A stretch of DNA of 10,971 nucleotides from Micromonosporaceae bacterium (lineage in GTDB: Bacteria > Actinomycetota > Actinomycetes > Mycobacteriales > Micromonosporaceae). Below are positions 1 through 8,000 of this stretch, piece after piece. Position numbers and translations under genes: made by a program. Below the pieces are notes generated by a model. That model did not search any database and had not been told where the DNA came from. It saw only the letters and a list, made by a program, of their open reading frames with translations. Within the stretch, counting starts at the first letter, position 1. Every line of letters begins with the position of its first letter. The stretch spans positions 1 to 10,971 of the forward strand of contig JADGHA010000106.1 of assembly GCA_019689695.1 (NCBI GenBank). Direction: 5' to 3'.

Positions 1-203
1 GGGGAGGGGCTGGCCTTGGCGGCCGGCCCCTTGCCGAACACTGCCACTCCGGCAGCGGCCGGCGTCGCTTCGGCCGCGTCAGCGGCTTCGGCCGGTTCGC
101 CCGGCCCCTGCGCGCCGGTGGAGCCGCCGCTGTCCGCGCCGGACGTGCCGCAGCCGGCCAGTCCAATGGCGACAGTCAGCAGAACGACGAGTGTGCGTCG
201 CAT
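1..203 (-). CDS. Putative lipoprotein, N-terminal part only (runs off the window)
   Basis: The first 67 codons of a minus-strand gene are present; the rest lies beyond the left edge. The ATG is at 203-201. The protein opens with MRRTL, a hydrophobic stretch (residues 5-16) and a lipobox L15-A16-G17-C18, so it should be exported, lipidated on Cys18 and anchored outside the cytoplasmic membrane. After Cys18 comes a low-complexity linker rich in Gly, Ala, Ser, Glu and Pro (about residues 19-48), as is usual for a lipoprotein tether; no domain is visible in what remains. The gene starts only 6 nt after the TGA of the penicillin-binding protein, and its purine-rich ribosome-binding stretch (AAGGGC) lies in that gene's last codons. 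Co-transcription and translational coupling are therefore likely, hinting at a role in the cell envelope. The function is not recognisable from this fragment. Confidence 0.8.
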   Translation of the reverse strand, partial: MRRTLVVLLTVAIGLAGCGTSGADSGGSTGAQGPGEPAEAADAAEATPAAAGVAVFGKGPAAKASPS

Positions 204-209
204 ACAGGA

Positions 210-2132
210 TCAGCCCTTCAGCAGGCGGAGGAACTTCTCCGCGATCGGGACCGCGACGGCCGAACCGCCGCCGCCGTTCTCGACGAAGACCGCGAACGCG
301 ATATCTCCCTGGTAGCCGATGAACCAGGCGTGCGTGTGCGCCGGGTTGTTGTCGAACTCGGCGGTGCCCGTCTTGCCGTACACCGGGTCTCCGGGCACGT
401 CCTTCAGCGCGGCGCCGCTGCCCTTGGTGACCACCTCGCGCATCATCGTGCGCAGCTGGTCCACCGACTCGGCCTTGAGCTTCGGCCCGTCGGGCGCCGG
501 CTTGGCCGGGGCCGGATCGAGCAGCACCCGCGGCTGCTTGAACTGCCCGCGGGCGACCGCGGCCGTCACGCTGGCCATGGCCAGCGGGCTGACCAGGGTG
601 GTGCCCTGGCCGAACGCGGCCGCGGCCCGCTCGGCCTCCGACCCGCCGCTGGACACCTTCCCGCTGAACGCGTCGATGCCCAGGTCCCAGTCCGCGCCCA
701 GGCCCAGGGTGGCGCCGGTGTCGGCGAGCCCGGTGGGCCCGAGCTGGGGCGCCAGCGAGGCGAACGCGGTGTTGCAGGACTTGGCGAAGTCGGTCCGGAA
801 CGGGACCTTGCCGAGCTCGAAGAAGTCCGAGTTCTTGACCGGCGGGCGGCCGGGCACGGCGAACGTCCGGGGGCAGTCGACGATCGTGTTCAGGTCGACC
901 TTGCCGGCGTCCAGCAGACTCAGTGCGGTGACCACCTTGAAGGTCGAGCCGGGCGGCACGGCGGCGGTGAACGCCAGGTTGCTGCCATCCCCGCCGTTCG
1001 GGCCGTTCGCCGCGGCGAGCACCGCGCCGTCGCTGATCCGGATCGCGACCAGCGACGACTTGTTCTTCTGGCCCACCAGGGCGGAGTCGGCGGCGCGCTG
1101 CACCCGCTGGTCGAGTGTGGTCTTCACCGGCGTGCCCGGCTTGGGGTCGCTGCGGAACACCTCGGTGTCGTTGACCGAGCCGTCCGGCGCCTTCCGCTCG
1201 ATCACCACGACCCGGCCCGGCGTGCCGCGTAGCCGCTCGTCGTACTTGCCCTGCAGACCGCCGTGTCCAATCTGGTCGCCGACGACGAACTTGCCCGGGT
1301 TGTTGTCCATGTCCTCTCTGGTGACGTCGCCGACCGTGCCGAGCAGGCCCCGGGCGAACACCCGGGTCGGCGCGAGCGGCAGCTCGTCGGTGATGAACTT
1401 GGTCCCGTCGAGCGGCCGGATCCGCGACCTGATCTTGAGGTAGTCCTCCTCGCGCAGGGTGACCACGTCCACGAATGCCGCGGGGGTGGCGGCCTCGACC
1501 CGGGCCGGCAGGTCGGACAGGTCGATCTCCCCGATGCTGCCCCGGATCGATTTGAACGCCGCGTCAAGGTCCTTGATCAGCTTGGTCAGGTCCTTGACGA
1601 GTTGCTTCTCCACCCCGACCCGGACCACCTTCCGCGGCTTGACGATCGCCTCGCCCGAGCCGTCCAGGATGGATCCGCGCTGCGCCGGCAGCCGGCGTAC
1701 CGCCAGCACGTCGCCCCTGGTCAGATCCTTCTGCACCACGGCCGGCTGCCAGACCACCTGCCAGCCCTTCTCGACCTTGGTCAGCCGTACCGTGGTCGGG
1801 TAGGTCCAGTGCACGTCTCCGGGGAGCGTCCAGTCCACGGTGACCTCGGCGGTGGCCTGGCCCTCGCTCTCCTCCGGATCCTTGGACACGGTGAGTTTGG
1901 GCGGATTTTTCCCCAGCTCTCCGGAGAGCGACTTGATCTCGGCGGCCACGTCACTGGCCGGCACCCGGTCCCCGTCGGGGGTGACGAAGCCGACCTGGTG
2001 CAGGTCGCCGGAGCGCCAACCCTTCAGGAACGCCTCCAGCGTCCCGCCCGGACCGCCGTCGCCGGAGCATCCGACCAGCGTCACGGCCGCCGCCACCAGG
2101 CCGGCCAGCAGGTAGGCCCCCCGTCGCCTCAT
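210..2132 (-). CDS. Class B penicillin-binding lipoprotein (transpeptidase) with MecA/NTF2-like N-terminal domain
   Basis: A 640-residue D,D-transpeptidase that cross-links peptidoglycan stem peptides outside the membrane. The ATG at 2132-2130 was chosen because it places a basic n-region and lipobox L-V-G-C (Cys22) at the N-terminus and has GAGG about 7 nt upstream; the frame stays open a further 19 codons but those look non-coding. Order of domains: lipoprotein signal 1-22, NTF2-like/MecA_N domain about 27-135, PBP dimerisation domain about 150-330 (starting near RGSILDG), transpeptidase about 355-640. The catalytic motifs are intact: S396-T-F-K399 (nucleophile Ser396), S452-C-N454 and K587-T-G589. 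The architecture matches staphylococcal PBP2a and the mycobacterial penicillin-binding lipoprotein Rv2864c; membrane attachment by a lipid instead of a transmembrane helix is as in Rv2864c. A second lipoprotein gene follows after 6 nt. Whether it confers low beta-lactam affinity cannot be told from sequence. Confidence 0.95.
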   Translation of the reverse strand: MRRRGAYLLAGLVAAAVTLVGCSGDGGPGGTLEAFLKGWRSGDLHQVGFVTPDGDRVPASDVAAEIKSLSGELGKNPPKLTVSKDPEESEGQATAEVTVDWTLPGDVHWTYPTTVRLTKVEKGWQVVWQPAVVQKDLTRGDVLAVRRLPAQRGSILDGSGEAIVKPRKVVRVGVEKQLVKDLTKLIKDLDAAFKSIRGSIGEIDLSDLPARVEAATPAAFVDVVTLREEDYLKIRSRIRPLDGTKFITDELPLAPTRVFARGLLGTVGDVTREDMDNNPGKFVVGDQIGHGGLQGKYDERLRGTPGRVVVIERKAPDGSVNDTEVFRSDPKPGTPVKTTLDQRVQRAADSALVGQKNKSSLVAIRISDGAVLAAANGPNGGDGSNLAFTAAVPPGSTFKVVTALSLLDAGKVDLNTIVDCPRTFAVPGRPPVKNSDFFELGKVPFRTDFAKSCNTAFASLAPQLGPTGLADTGATLGLGADWDLGIDAFSGKVSSGGSEAERAAAAFGQGTTLVSPLAMASVTAAVARGQFKQPRVLLDPAPAKPAPDGPKLKAESVDQLRTMMREVVTKGSGAALKDVPGDPVYGKTGTAEFDNNPAHTHAWFIGYQGDIAFAVFVENGGGGSAVAVPIAEKFLRLLKG

Positions 2133-2330
2133 GCTCACACCTCGCTCATCGCCGTACCCGGACCAGCTATTGTCGCCCACGAGCCGCACTCTCGTTGCCC
2201 CGGCCCGCCGGCGTACGGCCGGTGTCCCTCCCCGCCGACCTGCCGGTCAGCCATGCCGCGACGGTCAGGTGGGCACGGCTTAGGCTGGGGAACGGCCCAC
2301 AACGTCGTGGGCGCGAGGGGAGTGGCACGT
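2133..2330. promoter_or_regulatory. Divergent intergenic region between the PBP and glutamate dehydrogenase genes
   Basis: This 198-bp spacer separates two divergent genes and must carry both promoters. For the plus-strand gene, TAGGCT at 2281-2286 fits the loose actinobacterial -10 pattern TAnnnT and would put the transcription start near 2293; no convincing -35 is seen. The heptamer CGGTCAG occurs twice in direct orientation 18 bp apart (2244-2250 and 2262-2268), just upstream of that box, and could be an activator or repressor site. For the PBP, the minus-strand sequence ACAATAGCT around 2166-2174 is the most AT-rich patch but has no good -35. The promoter assignments are weak; the palindrome at 2295-2312 is listed separately. 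Confidence 0.4.
2295..2312. promoter_or_regulatory. 18-bp near-perfect palindrome just upstream of the glutamate dehydrogenase start
   Basis: Arms GCCCAC (2295-2300) and GTGGGC (2307-2312) flank AACGTC, whose inner ACGT is itself self-complementary, so 16 of 18 positions are symmetric. It lies directly downstream of the candidate -10 box TAGGCT (2281-2286) and directly upstream of the ribosome-binding sequence GAGGGGAG (2315-2322). This is a typical place for a repressor operator, and in RNA it would also form a short GC-rich stem next to the ribosome-binding site. The regulator is unknown. Confidence 0.45.
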
Positions 2331-5300
2331 ATGAACCGGCGTCCGGCTACCGAACCGACCGTGGGCATTCCGCTCACCGCAGTGGAGCCGGCACAGGCGT
2401 CGCAGGCCCTGTCCAACCCCGACGAGGTCGAGGACGCCGAGCTGGACGAACCGCTGCCCAACGCGGAGGGCCTGATCCTGCAGGCGGTGGCACTGGCCGG
2501 AGCGAACCTGGACGACGCGCAGCTGGTCCGCCGGTACTGGCGGTTCGCGCCGGACGAGGAGCTGGTCGGGCACACGCCGGAGGAGCTGCTGGCGGCGGCG
2601 CGCCGGCACCGGGAGCTGGCCGCGCAGCGGGTGCCCGGCGAGCTCAAGCTGCGCATCGGCTTCCGTGGCGACGGCCGCGCCGAGCCGGGCCGGCCGCCGG
2701 AGGGCCGGCCGCCGCAGGGGCGGTCGCCGGAGGGACGGCTGTCGGATGAGCCGGAGGACTGGGACCCGGGTGCCGGGACGACCGAGGCGGCGCGCGGCGG
2801 GGTGGCGTGGGGCCAGGCCCGGCACACGGTGATCGAGATCGTCACCGACGACATGCCGTTCCTGGTCGACTCGGTGACCGCCGCCCTGGAGACCCGCAAC
2901 CTCGACATCCACCTGCTGGTCCACCCGATCGTCGTGGTACGCCGGGAGCCGCTGGGCCGGCTGCTCGAGGTCTGCGCCGATGTGGAGCCGGACGACGCGC
3001 TCGCCGGCGACCAGCTGGAGAGCTGGATCCGGATCGAGACCGTGCCGATCGAGAGCCAGGCCGAGCGCGACCAGCTGCGCAACGACCTGCAGCGGGTGCT
3101 CACGGACGTCCGGGAGGCGGTCGAGGACTGGCCCAAGATGCGGGCCCGCGCGTTGGCGCTCGCCGACGAGCTGGCCCGGGTGGCGAAGGCCGGCGGGGGA
3201 GGAGCGGAGGCCACCAGCCCGGCGGAGGAGGGGGGCGCGGTCCGCCCGCCGGTGCCGGAGAAGGACATCTCGGACTCGGTGGAGCTGCTGCGCTGGCTCG
3301 CCGACGACAACTTCACCTTTCTCGGCTACCGGGAGTACCGGCTGATCAGGGAGCCCGGCCCGGACGCCCCGATGTCGCTCCAGGCGATCCTCGGCACCGG
3401 GCTGGGCATCCTGCGGCAGGACCAGCCGATCCCGCGCGTGCTCTCCTCGCTGAGCCCGGAGGCGTACCAGCGGGTGCTGGAGAAGCGCCTGCTGATCATC
3501 ACCAAGGCGAACGCCAAGGCCACCGTGCACCGCTCGGCGTACCTGGATTACATCGGCTTCAAGGTTTTCGACGCCGACGGCAACGTGGCCGGCGAGCGGC
3601 GCTTCCTCGGGCTGTTCTCGTCCGCCGCGTACCGGACCAGCGTCACCGAGCTGCCGGTGGTGCGGCGCAAGGTGGCCGAGGTGCTGGACCGGTCCGGGCT
3701 GTCCCCGCGCAGCCACTCCGGCAAGGACCTGATGGAGATCCTGGAGACCTACCCGCGGGACGAGCTGTTCCAGATCAGGACCGAGGACCTCTACCACACC
3801 GTCATCGCCGTGCTGCGCATGGCCGGCCGCCGCCAGCTGCGCGTCTTCGTGCGCAAAGACGCGTACGGTCGGTTCATCTCCTGCCTGATCTACCTGCCCC
3901 GGGACCGGTTCACCACGCACAACCGCCACCGGATGCAGGAGATCCTGCTGCGCGAGCTGAACGGGATCGGGGTGGACTACACCACCCGGGTCACCGAGTC
4001 CACCCTCGCCCGGGTGCACTTCATCGTGCGGACCGACCCGGCCAACCCGCCCGGCATGGTCGACGCGGACGCGCTGGCCGAGGAGCTCGCCGAGGCGACC
4101 AAGCTGTGGGAGGACGACTTCCGGCTGGTGCTCGAGCGCACGCTCGGCGACAAGGCCGCCAAGCAGCTCACCGCCCGGTACGCCGAGGCGCTGCCCGAGG
4201 TCTACAAGGACGAGTACAGCCCGTACGAGGCGGTCAAGGACCTGGCCAAGCTGGAGCTGCTGGAAGAGCCGGGCCAGCTGGAGATGCACCTGTACCGCCG
4301 CCGCAAGGATGGGGTCCGCGACGACTCCGACGTCCGGTTCAAGGTCTTCCGGTACGGCGAGCCGATGGTGCTCTCCGCCGTGCTGCCCGTGCTGCACTCG
4401 CTCGGCGTGCAGGTCACCGAGGAGCACCCGTACCAGATCCGCCGGGCCGACGGGACGATCTACCTGTACGACTTCGGGCTGCGGCTACCGGACGGCGCCC
4501 GGGACCTGGCCGAGGTGCGCCCGCACGTGGAGAACGCGTTCTCCGCCACCTGGCGCGGTGAGGCCGAAGTGGACGGTTTCAACGCGCTGGTCCTGCGCGC
4601 CGGGCTGACCTGGCGGCAGGTGATGGTGCTGCGCGCGTACGCCAAGTACCTGCGCCAGGCCGGCACGGTGTACTCGCAGGAGTACATGGAGTCCACGCTG
4701 ACCGCCTACCCGGGCATCGCGACCCTGCTGCTGCGCCTGTTCGAGGTGCGGTTCAAACCTTCCCTGGGAATGTCCGAAGAGGACCGCGCGAGCCGGGCCA
4801 GGGAGCTGGCCGATGCGATCACCAGGCAACTGGACGCGGTGTCCAGCCTGGACCAGGACCGCATCCTCCGCTCGTACCTGACGCTGGTGCAGGCCACCCT
4901 GCGCACCTCGTTCTACCAGCGCAGCGAGGGTGGGCGGCCGAAGTCCTACGTGGCCTTCAAGCTGGACCCGCGCGCCGTACCCGACCTGCCGCAGCCTCGC
5001 CCGCAGTACGAGATCTTCGTGTACTCGCCCCGCTTCGAGGGCGTGCACCTGCGGTTCGGCGCGGTGGCCCGGGGCGGCGTGCGCTGGTCGGACCGCCGGG
5101 AGGACTTCCGGACCGAGGTGCTCGGGCTGGTCAAGGCGCAGACGGTGAAGAACGCGGTGATCGTGCCGGCCGGGGCGAAGGGTGGCTTCGTGCTCAAGCG
5201 GCCGCCCTCCGGGGCGCTGTCGGCCGAGCCGGCGGAGCCGGCCGGCCCGGACGCGATGCAGGCCGAGGGGATGGCCTGCTACCGCCGGTTCATCTCGGCC

Positions 5301-7484
5301 CTGCTGGACGTCACCGACAACATCGTGGGCGACCGGGTGGTTCCGCCGCCGGATGTGGTGCGCCACGACGGCGATGACCCCTACCTGGTGGTCGCCGCGG
5401 ACAAGGGCACCGCCCGCTTCTCCGACCTCGCCAACGAGGTCTCCGCGAAGTACGGGTTCTGGCTGGGTGACGCGTTCGCCTCCGGTGGCTCGGCCGGGTA
5501 CGACCACAAGAAGATGGGCATCACCGCGCGAGGCGCCTGGGAGTCGGTGAAGCGCCACTTCCGCGAACTGGGCGTGGATATCCAGCGGGAGGACTTCACC
5601 GTCGTCGGCATCGGCGACATGTCCGGTGACGTGTTCGGCAACGGCATGCTGCTCAGCGAGCACATCAAGCTGGTGGCCGCCTTCGACCACCGGCACATCT
5701 TCCTCGACCCGAATCCCGACCCGGCGAAGTCCTATGCGGAGCGCCGCCGGCTGTTCGAGCTGCCGCGCTCGTCCTGGGCCGACTATTCGCCCGAACTCAT
5801 CTCGGAGGGCGGGGGCGTCTTTCCGCGCACCGCCAAGTCGATACCCATCACGCCGCAGGTCCGTGCGGCGCTCGGCCTGCCGGAGACGATGTCCGCGGCA
5901 TCGCCGCCCGAGCTGATGAAGGCGATCCTGACCGCGCCGGTCGATCTGTTGTGGAACGGCGGGATCGGCACCTACGTCAAGGCGTCCAGCGAGTCGCACG
6001 CCGACGTGGGCGACAAGTCCAACGACCCGATTCGGGTGGATGCGACGCAGCTGCGCGCCCGGGTGGTCGGCGAGGGTGGCAACCTCGGGCTGACCCAGCG
6101 CGGGCGGGTCGAGTACGCGCTCGCCGGCGGCCGGATCTACACCGACTCCATCGACAACTCGGCCGGCGTCAACACCTCCGACCGCGAGGTGAACATCAAG
6201 ATCCTGATCGGCGACACGCTCACCGGCGAGGAGCGCGACCGGCTGCTGCACGAGATGACCGACGAGGTCGCCCAGCTGGTGCTGCGGGACAACTACGACC
6301 AGGCGTGCGCGTTGGGCATCGCCGCCGCGCAGGCGCACTCGCTGCTGCCGGTGCACCGGCGGATGATCGCCGACCTGGAGAAGGCCGGCCGGCTCGACCG
6401 CGAGCTGGAGGCGCTGCCCACGGAGAAGGAGCTGCGGGCGCGGGCGGACAGCGGCCGGGGTCTGGTCGCGCCGGAGTTCGCCGTGCTGCTCGCTCACGTC
6501 AAGATCGCGCTCGAGGACGAGGTGCTGCAGTCCGGCATCGCCGACGAGGAGTGGACCAACGAGGTGCTCGCCGGCTACTTCCCGGCACCGCTGCGCGAGC
6601 GCTGCGCCGGACGGATGGCTGGGCACCGGCTGCGCCGGGAGATCGTGACCACCGCACTGGTCAACGAGGCGGTGAACCGGGGCGGCACCTCGTTCATCTA
6701 CCGCGCGGTCGAGGAGACGGGTGCGAGCGCGGCCGATGTTTTGCGCGCGTACGTGGTGATGCGGGAAGTGTTCGGGCTGCGCGGCCTGTGGGCGGCGGTG
6801 GAGGCGCTGGACGGTCAGGTGCCCACCGCCGCGCAGACCGCGGTCTACCTGCAGGCGCGGCGGCTGCTGGACCGCGCGGTGCGCTGGCTGGTCACCAACC
6901 GGCGCTCCCCGATCGACGTGCCCGGCGAGATCGACCGGCTCAAGCCCGGCGTCTCCGGGCTGCTCGGGGACCTGGAGTCGCTCATGCGCGGGGCCGAGCT
7001 GGAGGCGTTCCGCGCGCACGTCGGGGAGCTGGTTTCCGCCGGTGTGCCGGAGGACCTCGCCGTGTGGACCAGCCGAGTCCTGTACGGCTTCGGCCTGCTG
7101 GACGTGGTGAGCGTCGCCGCGGCCACCGGGCGGGACGTCGCCGAGGTGGGGTCTGTCTACTTCGTACTGTCGGACCGGCTGCGGGTGGACGACCTGCTGT
7201 CCAAGATCTCCGACCTGCCCCGTGAGGACCGCTGGCAGACGCTGGCCCGGATGGCGCTGCGCTACGACCTGTACGCGGCGCTCGCGGCCCTGACCGCGGA
7301 GGTGCTGGCGGCGACCGCCGCCGACCTGTCGGCCGAGGACCGGGTCTCCGAGTGGGAGCAGTCGCACGCCGCGGCGGTCGCCCAGGTGCTGGGCGCCATC
7401 GGCGAGTTCGCCCAGTCCCGGGCCGACCTGGCCGCGCTGTCGGTGCTGCTGCGCCAGGTCCGCACTCTGGTCGGGGCGCCCTAG
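2331..7484 (+). CDS. gdh: NAD-specific glutamate dehydrogenase, large (about 180 kDa) type
   Basis: A 1717-residue cytoplasmic enzyme that oxidatively deaminates L-glutamate to 2-oxoglutarate and ammonium with NAD+. It belongs to the large GDH class first described in Streptomyces clavuligerus (Bac_GDH family, also Rv2476c of Mycobacterium). The ATG at 2331 has GAGGGGAG 8 nt before it; the same frame is open much further upstream, but that part overlaps the PBP and is not real. N-terminal regulatory region: ACT-like segments near residues 165-210, 500-570 and 650-725. Catalytic region: GGVRWSDR from residue 915, conserved lysines 935, 940 and 950 (K950 in PAGAKGG fits the GDH catalytic lysine), Asp1024 in ADKGTARFSDLAN, and an NAD-binding glycine turn at 1091-1099 (VVGIGDMSG). 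Two low-complexity inserts (about 119-137 and 285-302) are unusual. In mycobacteria this enzyme is inhibited by the FHA protein GarA; similar control here is inference. Confidence 0.97.
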   Translation: MNRRPATEPTVGIPLTAVEPAQASQALSNPDEVEDAELDEPLPNAEGLILQAVALAGANLDDAQLVRRYWRFAPDEELVGHTPEELLAAARRHRELAAQRVPGELKLRIGFRGDGRAEPGRPPEGRPPQGRSPEGRLSDEPEDWDPGAGTTEAARGGVAWGQARHTVIEIVTDDMPFLVDSVTAALETRNLDIHLLVHPIVVVRREPLGRLLEVCADVEPDDALAGDQLESWIRIETVPIESQAERDQLRNDLQRVLTDVREAVEDWPKMRARALALADELARVAKAGGGGAEATSPAEEGGAVRPPVPEKDISDSVELLRWLADDNFTFLGYREYRLIREPGPDAPMSLQAILGTGLGILRQDQPIPRVLSSLSPEAYQRVLEKRLLIITKANAKATVHRSAYLDYIGFKVFDADGNVAGERRFLGLFSSAAYRTSVTELPVVRRKVAEVLDRSGLSPRSHSGKDLMEILETYPRDELFQIRTEDLYHTVIAVLRMAGRRQLRVFVRKDAYGRFISCLIYLPRDRFTTHNRHRMQEILLRELNGIGVDYTTRVTESTLARVHFIVRTDPANPPGMVDADALAEELAEATKLWEDDFRLVLERTLGDKAAKQLTARYAEALPEVYKDEYSPYEAVKDLAKLELLEEPGQLEMHLYRRRKDGVRDDSDVRFKVFRYGEPMVLSAVLPVLHSLGVQVTEEHPYQIRRADGTIYLYDFGLRLPDGARDLAEVRPHVENAFSATWRGEAEVDGFNALVLRAGLTWRQVMVLRAYAKYLRQAGTVYSQEYMESTLTAYPGIATLLLRLFEVRFKPSLGMSEEDRASRARELADAITRQLDAVSSLDQDRILRSYLTLVQATLRTSFYQRSEGGRPKSYVAFKLDPRAVPDLPQPRPQYEIFVYSPRFEGVHLRFGAVARGGVRWSDRREDFRTEVLGLVKAQTVKNAVIVPAGAKGGFVLKRPPSGALSAEPAEPAGPDAMQAEGMACYRRFISALLDVTDNIVGDRVVPPPDVVRHDGDDPYLVVAADKGTARFSDLANEVSAKYGFWLGDAFASGGSAGYDHKKMGITARGAWESVKRHFRELGVDIQREDFTVVGIGDMSGDVFGNGMLLSEHIKLVAAFDHRHIFLDPNPDPAKSYAERRRLFELPRSSWADYSPELISEGGGVFPRTAKSIPITPQVRAALGLPETMSAASPPELMKAILTAPVDLLWNGGIGTYVKASSESHADVGDKSNDPIRVDATQLRARVVGEGGNLGLTQRGRVEYALAGGRIYTDSIDNSAGVNTSDREVNIKILIGDTLTGEERDRLLHEMTDEVAQLVLRDNYDQACALGIAAAQAHSLLPVHRRMIADLEKAGRLDRELEALPTEKELRARADSGRGLVAPEFAVLLAHVKIALEDEVLQSGIADEEWTNEVLAGYFPAPLRERCAGRMAGHRLRREIVTTALVNEAVNRGGTSFIYRAVEETGASAADVLRAYVVMREVFGLRGLWAAVEALDGQVPTAAQTAVYLQARRLLDRAVRWLVTNRRSPIDVPGEIDRLKPGVSGLLGDLESLMRGAELEAFRAHVGELVSAGVPEDLAVWTSRVLYGFGLLDVVSVAAATGRDVAEVGSVYFVLSDRLRVDDLLSKISDLPREDRWQTLARMALRYDLYAALAALTAEVLAATAADLSAEDRVSEWEQSHAAAVAQVLGAIGEFAQSRADLAALSVLLRQVRTLVGAP
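2688..2738 (+). repeat. 15-bp tandem repeat inside gdh encoding GRPPE-like units
   Basis: Three 15-bp units (2688-2702, 2703-2717, 2718-2732) and a 6-bp partial unit (2733-2738) encode GRPPE, GRPPQ, GRSPE and GR at residues 120-136. The unit is a multiple of three, so copy-number change keeps the frame. The repeat forms a Pro/Arg/Glu-rich, presumably disordered linker before the first ACT-like segment. Confidence 0.85.
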
Positions 7485-7568
7485 CCGGTCGTCAGGTCCG
7501 CACTCTGGTCGGGGCGCCTCAGTCGGTCGTCAGGTCCGCACCATGGTCGGGTGGCCTTAGCCGGTCGC
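7455..7568. repeat. Three tandem copies of a 38-bp sequence at the convergent gene ends
   Basis: Copies lie at 7455-7492, 7493-7530 and 7531-7568, each beginning CAGGTCCGCA and ending GGTCGT or GGTCGC. Copies 1 and 2 differ at only a few bases; copy 3 is more diverged in the middle. Copy 1 encodes the last nine residues of the glutamate dehydrogenase and its TAG (7482-7484). Copy 3 holds the TAA (7559-7557, read on the minus strand) and last three codons of the holin-like gene. The unit is not a multiple of three, so the copies are in different frames. It appears to be an expansion of the gdh 3' end; no strong hairpin was seen that would make it a classical terminator. Confidence 0.9.
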
Positions 7569-7856
7569 CACTTCCGGCTCGGTCTCCGTTGCGTCGCCGG
7601 GCAGTGGTGCGGGCGTGCCCGCCTTCCCGCTGTCGGTCTGCACGAGCGAGGGGGAGTTCCCCTTGCCCACGCTGGCGGAGGCGAGCGAGGTCAGCACGGA
7701 GAGGATCGCGCCGCCCAGCGCCACGCCGGCCGCCTTCTTCCAGTCCGCGTCCCAGGCGTTGAACGCCTGGGCGCCCACCCACAACCCGAGCAGCGCCTGC
7801 GCCGCGGACTTGATGGCGCGCTCGGCGGCCTGCTTCCAGAACGTCACGGTGAACAT
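7557..7856 (-). CDS. Small holin-like membrane protein (phage r1t holin type)
   Basis: A 99-residue protein whose N-terminus (MFTVTFWKQAAERAIK), spacing of two membrane helices (about 13-33 and 41-63) and following GKGNSPSLV segment match the Lactococcus phage r1t holin family as known in actinophages and actinobacterial chromosomes. Holins oligomerise in the cytoplasmic membrane to release endolysins. The ATG at 7856-7854 has a strong GAGGAG about 7 nt upstream; the open frame further upstream, to 8111, has no similar features and is rejected. After helix 2 comes a polar, acidic tail (about 65-99). No endolysin, portal, capsid or integrase gene is nearby, so this is an orphan copy, either a domesticated phage gene or a host membrane protein of the same fold. 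It is transcribed towards gdh, and its stop lies in the third copy of the 38-bp repeat. Family assignment is from pattern memory, not an alignment. Confidence 0.85.
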   Translation of the reverse strand: MFTVTFWKQAAERAIKSAAQALLGLWVGAQAFNAWDADWKKAAGVALGGAILSVLTSLASASVGKGNSPSLVQTDSGKAGTPAPLPGDATETEPEVATG

Positions 7857-7976
7857 CGCAGTCTCCTCGGTCGATGGCCCTACGGGTCTACCACAGACCG
7901 CCTGGTCACACAGTCCGCGAACCGACGTATCAGGCGCTTGTCCACCTGATCGTGATTTTGCCGCTGAGGCGCAGAA

Positions 7977-8000
7977 CCCCGCGCCGTGCTCGGCGCGGGG
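7977..8000. terminator. Perfect 10-bp GC-only hairpin, candidate bidirectional terminator
   Basis: CCCCGCGCCG (7977-7986) and CGGCGCGGGG (7991-8000) pair perfectly around a 4-nt loop. There is no long U-tract on either strand, as is common for actinobacterial terminators. It lies about 170 nt past the nagZ stop and about 120 nt before the holin-like start, so it could insulate the small gene from nagZ transcription. An attenuator in a long leader is the alternative. Confidence 0.55.

Noticed and set aside
319..1443. 374-codon and 300-codon plus-strand frames opposite the PBP
   Set aside because: They are shadows of a gene with all three catalytic motifs intact.
1263..2330. Upstream extension of the gdh frame by 356 codons
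   Set aside because: It overlaps the PBP gene antisense, its predicted protein has His/Arg/Gly-rich shadow composition, and the ATG at 2331 has a good ribosome-binding site and fits the family length.
4485..7367. 960-codon open frame on the minus strand inside gdh
   Set aside because: It is antisense to a conserved enzyme and its His/Arg/Gly/Val-rich composition is typical of shadow frames in high-GC DNA.
7455..7568. CRISPR array reading of the 38-bp repeats
   Set aside because: The copies are directly adjacent without unique spacers, and they overlap coding ends.
7977..8000. tRNA or other structured RNA gene at the GC-rich stem
   Set aside because: There is only a single stem-loop; no cloverleaf, T-loop or anticodon arm could be found.
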